From contig CAVVVW010000013.1 of assembly GCA_963751775.1 (NCBI GenBank), positions 1 through 64,000 on the forward strand: 64,000 nt of DNA. Direction: 5' to 3'. The notes under the pieces were generated by a model, which did not search any database, was not told the origin of the DNA, and saw nothing but the letters and a program-made list of their open reading frames with translations. The first letter of the stretch is position 1. Each line of letters starts with the position of its first letter. Positions 51,460-60,953 of the stretch are shown here, piece by piece. Origin of the DNA: CADEEN01 sp963751775. Its GTDB lineage: Bacteria; Pseudomonadota; Gammaproteobacteria; Burkholderiales; Burkholderiaceae_C. The translations under genes and the position numbers were made by a program.

Positions 51460-51924
51460 TCAGCTGCGCGTCGGCGTGGCCTCTCGCGCCGGAGCCCGCG
51501 GCGCGGCGCCGGCCTGCTGGCGCTCGATCAGGCGCAGCATGGTCGCCAACGTGATCGAACTGAAGGTGGCCTTGGCGTTCTCGTCGATCTCGGCCAGCAC
51601 GGCGCCCAGCGCCCGATCGACCGGCGTCGCGTCGCCGTTGAGCGCCGCGCGTTCGGCCGCCGGTGGCTCGATCTCCTCGAACATCTGGATCACGTCCATC
51701 AGCGTCAGGCGCCGCGCGTTGCCGGCGAATCGGTAGCCACCACCGGCGCCGCGCACCGACTCGACGATGCCGCGGCGCGCCAGCTCGGCCAGCACCTTGG
51801 CCAGGTGATGTGCGGAGACACCGTGTTTGTCGGCGATCTCGGCGGCCGAGATGTGCCGGCCCGGGTCGCTGGCGAACTCGAGCACGCTGTACAGCGCGAG
51901 CGAGGTGTTCTTCTGCAGCCTCAT
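51460..51924 (-). CDS. Rrf2-family regulator lacking cysteines
   Basis: The 154-residue protein is a clear Rrf2 winged-helix factor: SLALYSVLEFASDPGRHISAAEIADKHGVSAHHLAKVLAEL and GIVESVRGAGGGYRFAG. IscR, NsrR and RsrR use cysteines to hold Fe-S clusters, but the protein here contains no cysteine at all, so it probably senses a small molecule instead. It overlaps the GNAT gene (ATGA) and lies between the two pad blocks, so control of one of them is likely. Confidence 0.88.
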   Translation of the reverse strand: MRLQKNTSLALYSVLEFASDPGRHISAAEIADKHGVSAHHLAKVLAELARRGIVESVRGAGGGYRFAGNARRLTLMDVIQMFEEIEPPAAERAALNGDATPVDRALGAVLAEIDENAKATFSSITLATMLRLIERQQAGAAPRAPAREATPTRS

Positions 51925-52400
51925 CGCTCGTCTCCGATTTGGGTCTCCAGCGACATCAACGGGCCGGCCATCAGGCCCTGGCTGCGAAAGAACGACAGCA
52001 TCAGCGTGTTGTCGCGGGCCAGCATGGTGCGCAGCGTGCGCACGCCGGCGCGCCGGAATCCCGCGCTGATGGCCGCCAGCAGCTGCGTGCCCACGCCCTT
52101 CAGGCGCTGCTGCGGATCGACGTCGATGGCAAAGACCCAGCCGCAGGGCGGCGAGCCGAACTCCCAGTCGCGCACCTCGCCGATGACGAAGCCGATCACG
52201 CGGCCCTGCGCCAGCGCGACCAGGAATTGCTGCGGGCTGCGCCCGCCCCCGCCGTAACGGCGAAACACCGACAACCAGTACTTGCGCTTAGACAGCCCGG
52301 TCACCGTGGCGTCGATGGCGATCACGGCGTCGAGGTCGCCTTGCCGCACCGGCCGGATCACGAGGGCGTCGGCGTTCGAACTTTTCGCGGCTGCCTGCAT
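51921..52400 (-). CDS. GNAT-family N-acetyltransferase
   Basis: The 159-residue protein has the GNAT acetyl-CoA fold: IRPVRQGDLDAVIAID at the start and VDPQQRLKGVGTQLLAAISAGFRRAG, where Q/R-x-x-G-x-G/A binds the cofactor. Divergent from livK3 and coupled to the Rrf2 gene. It is probably a protein or small-molecule acetyltransferase in control of the pad genes; target unknown. Confidence 0.82.
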   Translation of the reverse strand: MQAAAKSSNADALVIRPVRQGDLDAVIAIDATVTGLSKRKYWLSVFRRYGGGGRSPQQFLVALAQGRVIGFVIGEVRDWEFGSPPCGWVFAIDVDPQQRLKGVGTQLLAAISAGFRRAGVRTLRTMLARDNTLMLSFFRSQGLMAGPLMSLETQIGDER

Positions 52401-52443
52401 CGGGAGTGCCCTCTGGACATGAGCCAGATCAAGGAAATACCTG

Positions 52444-52461
52444 CATTCCGGTACCAGAATG
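52444..52461. promoter_or_regulatory. 18-bp near-palindrome in the GNAT/livK3 divergent region
   Basis: CATTCCGGTACCAGAATG matches its reverse complement at 16 of 18 positions. It lies 43 bp from the GNAT start and 64 bp from the livK3 start, the only conspicuous symmetry in that interval. It is a candidate Rrf2 operator controlling both directions. Confidence 0.4.
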
Positions 52462-52525
52462 ATTTTATGGGGTGAAGTCTAGCCGCTCGTTCGGTGCTTT
52501 TGCGTCATAGCAACAGGAGACAAAC

Positions 52526-53677
52526 ATGAGATTCATCAAGCTCGCCCGCGCCGCCCTGGCGCTGGTCGGCTTCGCTGGCCGCAGCCGATGGCGCCATTGG
52601 CGCAGGAGCCGATCCGGATCGGCTCCTTTCTCTCGGTAACCGGCGGCGCGTCATTCCTCGGTGAACCAGAGCGCAAGACACTCGAGATGTACGTCGAACG
52701 CATCAACGCCGAGGGCGGTGTGCTGGGCCGCAAGCTGCAGCTCATCGTCTACGACGACAGCGGCGACGCCGAGAAGGCGCGCACCTTCGCCAAGCGCCTG
52801 CTCGAGCAGGACAAGGTCGACGCGATCGTCGGCGGCTCGACCACCGGCACCACGATGGCGGCGGTGCCGATGGTCGAAGAGGCGCAGGTGCCGTTCATCT
52901 CGCTGGCCGGGGCGGTGGTGATCATCGAGCCCGTCAAGAAGTGGGTCTTCAAGACGCCGCATACCGACCGCATGGCCTGCGAGAAGATCTTCGCCGATCT
53001 GCAGACACGCAAACTCTCCAAGGTGGCGCTGATCTCTGGCGCCGGCGGCTTCGACAAGTCGATGCGCGGCGAGTGCCTGAAGGTGGCGCCCAAGTACGGC
53101 ATCGAGTTCGTCGCCGACGAAACCTACGGCGCGACCGACAACGACATGACCGCGCAGCTGACCAAGATCCGCGCCAGTGGCGCGCAGGCGGTGCTCAACG
53201 CCGGCTTCGGCCAGGGGCCGGCGATCGTGACGCGCAACTACCGGCAGGTCGGACTCACGATGCCGCTGTACCAGTCGCACGGCGTGGCCTCGATGGAGTA
53301 CGTCACAGCTGTCCGGCCCGGCCGCCGACGGCGTGCGCCTGCCCGCCGCCGCGCTGCTGGTGCCCGATCTGCTGGCCGCGAACGACCCGCAAAAGCCCGT
53401 CGTCACGGCCTACAAGCGCGACTACGAGGCGCGCTACAAGAGTGACGTCTCGACCTTTGGCGGCCATGCCTACGATGGCCTGATGCTGGTCGTCAACGCC
53501 ATCAAGCGCGCCGGCACGACCGACAAGGCCAAAGTGCGCGACGCGCTCGAAGCGACCAAGGGCTATGTCGGCACGGCCGGCGTCGTCAACATGTCCGCAA
53601 CCAACCACATGGGGCTGGACCAGAGCGCCTTCGTGATGCTCGAGGTCAAGGGCGGCAACTGGACAATGGCCAAGTAG
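52526..53677 (+). CDS. livK: LIV-type ABC transporter substrate-binding protein (pad-linked cassette 3), two frame breaks
   Basis: This periplasmic binding protein begins ATG 52526 (CAGGAGA upstream) with a signal peptide, then IRIGSFLSVTGGASFLGEPERKTLEMYVERINAEGGVLG. Breaks lie near 52575 in the signal peptide and near 53305; removing one A in the second gives EYVTLSGPAADGVRLPAA. The protein of about 383 residues is close to binding proteins of aromatic-acid importers. As head of the pad unit it probably binds phenylacetate or a related aryl acid. Confidence 0.83.
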
Positions 53678-53712
53678 CGCCTCATCGCCGCAACCCCGGC
53701 CGAGCCGTCGTG

Positions 53713-54588
53713 ATGGCCAGCCAGTGGCTCCAGTTCCTTGCCGGCGGCTTGACCGCCGGCTTGATCTATGCGCTCGTCGCGCTCGGCTTCTCGATCATCT
53801 ACAACGCCAGCCGCGCCATCAACTTCGCGCAGGGCGAGTTCGTCATGATCGGCGGCATGAGCGCGGTGACGCTGGTCGGCGCCGGGCTGCCGCTGCTGGC
53901 CGCCGTGCCGATGGCGGTGCTGGCCGCCGTCATCGTCGGGCTGCTGCTCGAGAAGCTGGCCATCGAGCCGGCGCGCCACGCCGACACCGTCACGCTGATC
54001 ATCATCACCATCGGCGCGTCGCTGCTGCTGCGCGGGCTGGCGCAAGTGGTGTGGGACAAGCGCGTGCACGCCCTGCCCGCCTTCTCGGGCGATGCGCCGC
54101 TTCGGTTCTTCGGCGCCACCCTGTTGCCGCAAAGCCTGTGGGTGCTCGGCGGCGCGGCGCTGGCGGTGGCCGGCCTGTCGTGGTTCTTCAATCGCACCTT
54201 GTTCGGCAAGGCCATGCTGGCGACCTCGTACAACCCGCTGGCCGCGCGCCTGGTGGGCATCAACACGCGAACGGTCCTGTTCGCCAGTTTCGGCCTGGCG
54301 GCGATGCTCGGCGCCCTGGGCGGCGTGCTGATCGCACCGATCACGTTCACCTCGTACGACAGCGGCATCATGCTCGGCCTGAAGGGCTTCGCGGCGGCGA
54401 TGCTCGGCGGCCTTGGCAGCTTTGCCGGGGCCGTGCTCGGCGGCGTGCTGCTCGGCGTGGCCGAAGGGCTCGGCGCCGGCTTCATTTCGTCCGCCTACAA
54501 GGACGCGATCGCCTTCGTGATCATCCTCGCGGTGCTGTTCTTCATGCCGGGAGGCCTCCTTGGCGCCCGCCGCACTGAGCGTGTCTGA
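53713..54588 (+). CDS. livH: LIV-type ABC transporter permease (pad-linked cassette 3)
   Basis: The 291-residue permease opens LAGGLTAGLIYALVALGFSIIYNASRAINFAQGEFVMIGG, the LivH signature. It follows livK by 35 bp, and its end overlaps livM. Intact. Confidence 0.9.
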   Translation: MASQWLQFLAGGLTAGLIYALVALGFSIIYNASRAINFAQGEFVMIGGMSAVTLVGAGLPLLAAVPMAVLAAVIVGLLLEKLAIEPARHADTVTLIIITIGASLLLRGLAQVVWDKRVHALPAFSGDAPLRFFGATLLPQSLWVLGGAALAVAGLSWFFNRTLFGKAMLATSYNPLAARLVGINTRTVLFASFGLAAMLGALGGVLIAPITFTSYDSGIMLGLKGFAAAMLGGLGSFAGAVLGGVLLGVAEGLGAGFISSAYKDAIAFVIILAVLFFMPGGLLGARRTERV

Positions 54589-55552
54589 GCCGATCAAGCT
54601 CGGACTGCGACGCTGGCTGATGGCCCCGCGCACCGGCGGCCTGCTCGCGCTGGCCGCGGTCATCGCGCTGCTGCCGCTGGCGCTGGCCAACAACTACTTC
54701 TACGAGGTGGCGATCGTCGTTGCCTTCAATGCGATCGTCTGCGTCGGCCTGAACCTGCTGATCGGCTACGCCGGCCAGATCAGCCTCGGACACGCCGGCT
54801 TCTTCGCGCTCGGCGGCTACGGCTCGGCGATCCTGTCGGGCACCTACGGCTGGCCGGCATGGCTGGCGCTGCTGGCCAGTTGCGCGGCGGTCGGCATGCT
54901 GGCCTTCGTCGTCGGCCGGCCGACGCTGCGCCTGCGGGGCCACTACCTGGCGATGGCCACGCTCGGGCTGGGCATCATCATCTCGATCGTGCTGACCACC
55001 GAGGCCCGCGTCACCGGCGGGCCCGACGGCATGACGGTGCCGCCGCTGGCGCTGTTCGGTTGGGCCGTGAAGGGCGAGCACGCCTGGTACTGGGTTGCGG
55101 GCGCGGGCTTGCTGGTGGCGGTGTGGCTGGCGCTGAACCTGATCGAGTCGCCCGCCGGTCGCGCGCTGCGCGCCCTGCACGGCTCCGAGGTTGCCGCCGA
55201 GACGCTGGGCATCGCCAGTGCCCGCACCAAGCTGATGGTGTTCGTGATCTCGGCCGTGTTCGCCGCCGTCGCCGGCGCATTGACCGCCCATTACGCCGGC
55301 TTCATCACGCCGGCCAAGGCCTCGTTCATGCATTCGGTCGAACTGGTGATCATGGTCGTCTTCGGCGGCATGGCGTCGGTGTTCGGCGCCGTGGTCGGTG
55401 CGGCCGTGCTGACGATGCTGCCGCAACTGCTCACCGTGCTGAAGGACTACGAGATGATGGTCTTCGGCGTGGTGCTGATCGCGACCATGGTGTTCGTGCC
55501 GCAGGGCATCGTGCCGACGCTGACGCGCTGGTTGAGCAGGAGCTCGCGATGA
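54560..55552 (+). CDS. livM: LIV-type ABC transporter permease (pad-linked cassette 3)
   Basis: The 330-residue LivM-type permease contains VAFNAIVCVGLNLLIGYAGQISLGHAGFFALGGYG. TTG 54560 is chosen because GGGAGG lies 6-11 bp upstream; GTG 54581 would remove seven residues. Its stop overlaps the start of the fused ATPase gene. Intact. Confidence 0.88.
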   Translation: MAPAALSVSEPIKLGLRRWLMAPRTGGLLALAAVIALLPLALANNYFYEVAIVVAFNAIVCVGLNLLIGYAGQISLGHAGFFALGGYGSAILSGTYGWPAWLALLASCAAVGMLAFVVGRPTLRLRGHYLAMATLGLGIIISIVLTTEARVTGGPDGMTVPPLALFGWAVKGEHAWYWVAGAGLLVAVWLALNLIESPAGRALRALHGSEVAAETLGIASARTKLMVFVISAVFAAVAGALTAHYAGFITPAKASFMHSVELVIMVVFGGMASVFGAVVGAAVLTMLPQLLTVLKDYEMMVFGVVLIATMVFVPQGIVPTLTRWLSRSSR

Positions 55553-57081
55553 CCGCGCTGCTGGCCGTCAGCGATCTGAGCAAGGCCTTCGGCGGCGTGC
55601 AGGCCATCGACGCGGTGTCGTTCGAAGTGCGCAGCGGCACGGTGCATTCGATCATCGGCCCGAATGGCGCCGGCAAGACCACGCTGCTCAACATGCTGAC
55701 CGGCATCTACGTTCCCGATGCCGGCCAGCTGCAATTGAACGGCCGGCAGCTCGCCGGCCAGCCGACGCACCGCTTCGCCGCCGCCGGCATCGGCCGCACG
55801 TTCCAGAACCTGCAGGTCTTCTTCAACATGACGGCGCTGGAAAACGTGATGACCGGGCGCCACCTGCGCGAGCCCTGCTCGCTGCTGCATGCGCTGTTGC
55901 GCACGCCCGCGCTGGTGCGCGCCGAGGCGGCGTGCCGTGACGTCGCGCAGCGTCTGCTCAACCTGGTGGGGCTGGCCGGCTACGCGACGACGCTGGCCGA
56001 CGCGATGCCCTATGGCGCGCTGAAACGGCTGGAGATCGCGCGCGCGCTGGCGGCCGAGCCCAGGCTGTTGCTGCTCGACGAGCCCGCCGCCGGCCTGAAC
56101 CACAGCGAGGCGCGCGAGATCGACGTGCTGATCAAGAAGCTGGCCGCCGACGGCACGACGGTGATCCTGGTCGAGCACAACATGAAGCTGGTGATGGGCG
56201 TGTCGGACCATGTGCTGGTGCTCGACCACGGCAAGAAACTGGCCGAGGGCACGCCGGCGCAGATTGCCAGCGATCCGCGCGTGATCGAAGCCTACCTCGG
56301 CAGCAATGACGACCCAAGACGCCTGCGGCGTCGCCCCCCGAGGGGAGCTCCGCCCTCTGGGCGGCCCGGCGAGGGCGGAGTGGTGGCCATGCTTGACGTG
56401 GTGCGCCTGGACAGCCGCTACGGCCGCATCCCGGCCCTGCGCAGCGTCGATCTGCGCGTGGCCAGCGGCGAACTGGTGGCGCTGGTCGGCGCCAACGGTG
56501 CGGGCAAGACCACGCTGCTGCGCGCGATCTCGGGCGTGCAGCCGGCCAGCGGCGGCAGCGTGCATTTCGACGGTCGCGATCTTGGCCGGCTGTCGGCCCG
56601 CCAGCGCGTTCAACTCGGCATCGTGCAGGTGCCCGAAGGCCGCCAGGTGTTCGGGCCTTTGAGCGTCGAAGACAACCTGCTGCTGGGCGCGTTTGCCCGC
56701 GGCTCGCGCGATGGACTGCACAGCGTGTACGCCATGTTCCCGGCGCTGGACCACAAGCGGCGCGAAGCCGCCGGCACCTTGTCGGGTGGCCAGCAGCAGA
56801 TGCTGGCCATCGGCCGCGCGCTGATGGCCGATCCCAAGCTGCTGCTGCTCGACGAGCCGAGCATGGGCCTGGCGCCCAAGCTGGTGGCCGAGATCTTCGC
56901 CACCATCGCCGCGCTGAAGGCGCAGGGCACGACCATCCTGCTGGTCGACCAGAACGCCCGCGCCGCGCTGGCCATCGCCGACCGCGGCTACGTGATGGAA
57001 ACCGGCCGCGTCGTGCTCGACGGCGTGGCCGGCGATTTGCTGCGCGACCCACAGGTGCAGCAGGCCTATCTGGGTCTGTGA
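55549..57081 (+). CDS. livG: Fused LIV-type ABC ATPases LivG-LivF (pad-linked cassette 3)
   Basis: A single 510-residue frame contains two complete ATPases. The first (about 1-255) has Walker A GPNGAGKTT, signature MPYGALKRLEIA and Walker B LLLLDEPAAGL. The second (about 282-510) has GANGAGKTT, LSGGQQQMLAIG and LLLLDEPSMGLAP. They are joined by an arginine/proline-rich linker encoded by a GC-rich palindromic stretch at 56318-56376. LivG and LivF are separate genes in cassettes 1 and 2. Either a genuine fusion, or an indel in the linker removed a stop. Confidence 0.85.
   Translation: MTALLAVSDLSKAFGGVQAIDAVSFEVRSGTVHSIIGPNGAGKTTLLNMLTGIYVPDAGQLQLNGRQLAGQPTHRFAAAGIGRTFQNLQVFFNMTALENVMTGRHLREPCSLLHALLRTPALVRAEAACRDVAQRLLNLVGLAGYATTLADAMPYGALKRLEIARALAAEPRLLLLDEPAAGLNHSEAREIDVLIKKLAADGTTVILVEHNMKLVMGVSDHVLVLDHGKKLAEGTPAQIASDPRVIEAYLGSNDDPRRLRRRPPRGAPPSGRPGEGGVVAMLDVVRLDSRYGRIPALRSVDLRVASGELVALVGANGAGKTTLLRAISGVQPASGGSVHFDGRDLGRLSARQRVQLGIVQVPEGRQVFGPLSVEDNLLLGAFARGSRDGLHSVYAMFPALDHKRREAAGTLSGGQQQMLAIGRALMADPKLLLLDEPSMGLAPKLVAEIFATIAALKAQGTTILLVDQNARAALAIADRGYVMETGRVVLDGVAGDLLRDPQVQQAYLGL
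56318..56376. repeat. GC-rich REP-like palindromic segment inside the livGF linker
   Basis: CGCCCCCCGAGGGGAGC is followed by a pair of complementary segments around CTCCGCCCTCTGGGCGG and GGCGAGGGCGGAG. Such C/G-run palindromes are frequent intergenic repeats in Burkholderiales. Here it is read through as coding sequence. Confidence 0.55.
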
Positions 57082-57100
57082 CCAACGACGAGGAGTCCCG

Positions 57101-57508
57101 ATGAAGAACACCCTGCACGCCGGCGCCACCGCCAACACCGCACTCACGGTCGACCGCGAGCGCACGATCGACTTCATGGGCGAGAAGGCGCGCGTCTACG
57201 CCACGCCGATGTTGGTGCGCGACATCGAGATCGCCTGCCGCAACCTGCTGCTCGATCACCTCGACCCCGGCGAGGACTCGGTCGGCACGCGGGTCGAGCT
57301 CGACCATCTGGCGGCCACGCTGATGGGCATGAAGGTCGAGCTGACGGCGACGATCAGCGAGGTCAAGGGCCGCCTGGTCAGCTTCGAGTTCACCGGCCGC
57401 GACAACCTCGAGCCGATCTGCCGCGGCCACCACCAGCGCTTCGTCGTCGACGTGAAGACCACCGAGTCGCGCCTGGCGGCCAAGGCGCAGAAGGCTGGAC
57501 TGCCATGA
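57101..57508 (+). CDS. FlK-like hotdog thioesterase
   Basis: The 135-residue protein resembles fluoroacetyl-CoA thioesterase FlK. The catalytic triad positions are present: threonine in YATPMLV (T35), glutamate in DIEIACRN (E43) and histidine in ELDHLAAT (H69). ATG 57101 follows AGGAG and the stop overlaps the padB start (ATGA). Coupling to phenylacetyl-CoA oxidation suggests it hydrolyses phenylglyoxylyl-CoA to phenylglyoxylate, or detoxifies a stalled aryl-CoA. Reaction inferred from fold and place. Confidence 0.78.
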   Translation: MKNTLHAGATANTALTVDRERTIDFMGEKARVYATPMLVRDIEIACRNLLLDHLDPGEDSVGTRVELDHLAATLMGMKVELTATISEVKGRLVSFEFTGRDNLEPICRGHHQRFVVDVKTTESRLAAKAQKAGLP

Positions 57509-60241
57509 AGACCGTTGCGGCGCGCACCGAGCGCGTGCCGACCTACTGCTACCAATGCGTGGCCGGCCCCGACCTGCTGACCGTGAAGGTCGAGGACGGC
57601 GTGGCCACCGAGGTCGAGCCGAACTTCTGCGCCGCCAACGTGCACCCGGGTGGCGGCAAGGTCTGCGTCAAGGCCTACGGCCTGGTGCAAAAGACCTACA
57701 ACCCGAACCGCGTGCTGACGCCGATGAAGCGCAGCAACCCGAAGAAGGGGCGCGACGAAGACCCGGGCTTCGTGCCGATCTCGTGGGACGAGGCCTTCGA
57801 CACCATCGCCGCGAAGCTGAATGCGATTCGCGCCGAAGGCCTGACCGACGCCAGCGGCTATCCGCGCGTGGCGGCCAGCTTCGGCGGCGGCGGCACGCCG
57901 CAGTCGTACATGGGCACGCTGCCCGCCTTCCTCTCGGCCTGGGGCCCGATGGACATGGGCTTCGGCTCGGGCCAGGGCGTCAAGTGCTACCACTCCGAGC
58001 ACCTGTACGGCGAGTTCTGGCACCGCGCCTTCATCGTCACGCCCGACACGCCGCTGTGCAATTACCTGATCTCCTGCGGCTCGAACATCGAGGCCTCGGG
58101 CGGCGTGACCGGCGTCTGGCGCCACGCCCAGGCGCGCGTGCGCGGCATGAAGCGCGTGCAGGTCGAGCCGCACCTGTCGGTGACCGGCGCCTGTTCGGCC
58201 GAATGGGTGCCGATCAAGCCCAAGACCGACGCGGCGTTCCTCTATGCGCTGATCCATGTGCTGCTGCACGAGGTCGCGCGCGAGCGGCTGGACCTGCCGT
58301 TCCTGGCCACACGCACGGCCTCGCCGTACCTGGTCGGGCCGCATGGCTACTACCTGCGCGATCGCGCCAGCCGCAAGCCGCTGGTCTGGGACTTGGGCCA
58401 GGCCGCCGCCCGCGTGCACGACAGCCCGGGCCTGCAGGAGGCGCTCGAAGGCAGCCACGTGGTCGACGCGATCGAGGTCGGCCCCGACGACGAGGTCCTG
58501 GCCGACGGCCTGCTGCAAGGCAGCACCGCCTTCACCCGCCTGCTCGAACACATGCGGCCCTATTCGCCCGAGTGGGCGGCCGGCGATCTGCGATGTGCCG
58601 GCCGCCACCATGCGCCGCATCGCCAACGAGTTCATCGATCACGCCTGCGTCGGGCAGACGATCGAGATCGAAGGCCAGACGATGCCCTTGCGCCCGGTCG
58701 CGGTCACGCTGGGCAAGACCGTCAACAACGGCTGGGGCGGCTTCGAGTGCTGCTGGGCGCGAACCATGCTGGCCACGCTGGTCGGTGGGCTCGAAGTGCC
58801 CGGCGGCACGCTGGGCACCACGGTGCGCCTGAGCCGGCCGATGGCCGAGCGGCTGAAGAGCGTCAAGGCCGGGCCCGACGGCTTCATGCATTTCCCGCTG
58901 AACCCGACCGACAAGGCGCATTGGTCGCCGAGCCCGAACATCCGCAACGCCTACCGCACGATGGTGCCGCTGGCCGCCGACGGCCCCTGGAGCCAGGCCC
59001 TCGGGCCGACGCACTTCTCCTGGCTGTTCCTCGACGAGACGCCCAAGGGCCTGCCGCGCGTCACGCTGCCCGACGTCTGGTTCGTCTACCGCACCAACCC
59101 GGCGATCTCGTTCTGGGACACCAAGGCCGTCGGCGAGAAGATGGCCCGCTTTCCGTTCGTGATCGCCTTTGCCTACACCTTCGACGAAACGAATCACTTC
59201 GCCGACCTGCTGCTGCCCGACGCGACCGACCTCGAGAGCCTGCAGCTGTGGCGCATCGGCGGCACCAAGTACCAGGAGCAGTTCTGGGACCACCAGGGCT
59301 ACGCGCTGCGCCAGCCGGTGGTCGCCACGCAGGGCCAGGCGCGTGACTTCACCGACATCGCGTCGGAGCTGGCGCGTCGCACCGGCCTGGCCGAGAAGTA
59401 CGTCGCGGCCATCAACAAGGGCGCCGGCGGCGTGCCGCTGAAGGGCGAGCACGGCGACTTCTCGCTCGACCCGCAGCGCAGCCACAGCCGCGAGGAGATC
59501 TGGGACGCGGTCTGCCGCGCCGCCAGCGCCGAGATCAGCGACGGCGCGCACGCGCACGGCCTGGACTGGTGGAAGGCGCATGGCCTGGCGACCAAGCCGT
59601 TCGCGCGCCGGGACTGGTACCTGTTGCCCAAGCTCGTCGAGCATGGCCTGCGTTTCGAGCTGCCGTACCAGGAGCGGCTGCTGCGCGTCGGCACCGAGCT
59701 CGGCCGCCGCCTGCACGAGCACGACATGCACTGGTGGGACGAGCAGTTGAAGGAATACCAGGGCCTGCCGGTGTGGAAGGACTTCCCGGCGCTGTGGCAG
59801 GCCCTGATCGGCCAGGCCGGTGGCCGCGCCGAGGACTATCCGTTCTGGCTGCTCACGGCGCGCAGCATGCAGTACGCCTGGGGCGCGAATGCCGGCATGC
59901 AACTGATGAAGGAGGTGGCCGACAACGTCACCGGCCACCGCGGCGTGATCATCAATACCGGCGCGGCCGAGCGACTGGGCATCGCCGACGGCGACGCGAT
60001 CGAGATCGCGACCCCCAAGCGCAGCGTGCGCGGCCGCGCGGTGGTGCGCCAGGGCATACGCCCCGACACGCTGCTGCTGATCGGCCAGTTCGATCACTGG
60101 GCCACGCCGGTGGCCAGCGATTTCGGCGTGCCGAGCATGAACTCGCTGGCGACGATGTCGCTGGCGCTGACCGATGCCACCGGCTCGGGCGCCGACATCG
60201 TGCGCGTGAAGATCGCGCGGGCGCAGGAGGTGCGGTCATGA
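57505..60241 (+). CDS. padB: Phenylacetyl-CoA:acceptor oxidoreductase, molybdopterin catalytic subunit, one frame break
   Basis: PadB is a DMSO-reductase-family molybdoenzyme that oxidises phenylacetyl-CoA to the phenylglyoxylyl level with quinone as acceptor. The N-terminal Fe-S pattern is YCYQCVAGPD followed by FCAAN and GKVCVKAYG. The molybdopterin domains continue with FGSGQGVKCYHSEHLYGEFWH, then NPAISFWDTKAVGEKM and the C-terminal dinucleotide fold. One extra G near 58593 breaks the frame; removing it gives AAGICDVPAATMRRIANEF. Repaired length is about 911 residues. Stop overlaps padC (ATGA). Confidence 0.92.
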
Positions 60242-60891
60242 CGCGCTGGGCGATGGTCGCGGACCTGCGGCGCTGCGTCGGCTGCCAGACCTGCACCGCA
60301 TCGTGCAAGCACGCCAACGCCACCCCGCCCGGGGTGCAGTGGCGCCGCGTGCTGGACATGGAGTTCGGCGAGTATCCCGACGTGCAGCGCGCCTTCGTGC
60401 CGGTGGGCTGCCAGCACTGCGACGAGCCGCCGTGCATGGCGGTGTGCCCGACCACGGCAACCAAGCAGCGCGCCGACGGCATCGTCACCATCGACTACGA
60501 CCTGTGCATCGGCTGCGCCTACTGCGCCGTGGCCTGCCCCTACCAGGCGCGCTACAAGACCAACCGTGCCCACTTCGCCTTCGGTGAAGCCACGGCGAGC
60601 GAGACGCAGCGCCACGACAGCGACCGCCTGGCCGTGGCCACCAAGTGCACCTTCTGCGTCGAGCGCATCGACGCCGGCCTGGCCAAGGGCCTGAAGCCCG
60701 GCGTCGACCCCGAGGCCACGCCGGCCTGCGTCAATGCCTGCATCTCCGAAGCGATGAGCTTCGGCGATCTGGACGACCCGCAGAGCAATGTCTCGAAGCT
60801 GCTGGCCGAGAACCAGCATTTCCGCATGCACGAAGAGCTGGGCACCGGGCCCGGCTTCTATTACCTGTGGGACAAGGAGGATCGACCATGA
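60238..60891 (+). CDS. padC: Phenylacetyl-CoA:acceptor oxidoreductase, four-cluster iron-sulfur subunit
   Basis: The 217-residue DmsB/NrfC-type subunit has four [4Fe-4S] cysteine sets: CVGCQTCTASCKH, CQHCDEPPCMAVCP, CIGCAYCAVACPY and CTFCVERI with CVNACIS. It relays electrons from PadB to PadD. ATG overlaps padB. Intact; its stop overlaps a 21-codon ORF that leads to padD. Confidence 0.94.
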   Translation: MTRWAMVADLRRCVGCQTCTASCKHANATPPGVQWRRVLDMEFGEYPDVQRAFVPVGCQHCDEPPCMAVCPTTATKQRADGIVTIDYDLCIGCAYCAVACPYQARYKTNRAHFAFGEATASETQRHDSDRLAVATKCTFCVERIDAGLAKGLKPGVDPEATPACVNACISEAMSFGDLDDPQSNVSKLLAENQHFRMHEELGTGPGFYYLWDKEDRP

Positions 60892-60953
60892 GCGCGCGTG
60901 GCCGCTCCAAAGCGCTCATCCCGGAGCGCACCGCGCGGAGGGACATCCTATGA
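60888..60953 (+). CDS. Very small ORF (21 codons) linking padC and padD
   Basis: ATG 60888 overlaps the padC stop (ATGA) and TGA 60951-60953 overlaps the padD start in the same ATGA form. The peptide starts MSARGRSKALIPERTARR and is strongly basic. The GGAGG for padD lies inside it. It may only couple translation of padD to padC; a stable peptide is not shown. Confidence 0.35.
   Translation: MSARGRSKALIPERTARRDIL

Noticed and set aside
49044..51554. One 836-codon protein spanning padH end, padG and padI
   Set aside because: The frame leaves conserved sequence at about 50527. padI reads in another frame from ATG 50560, and one-base correction gives a proper padG stop at 50553.
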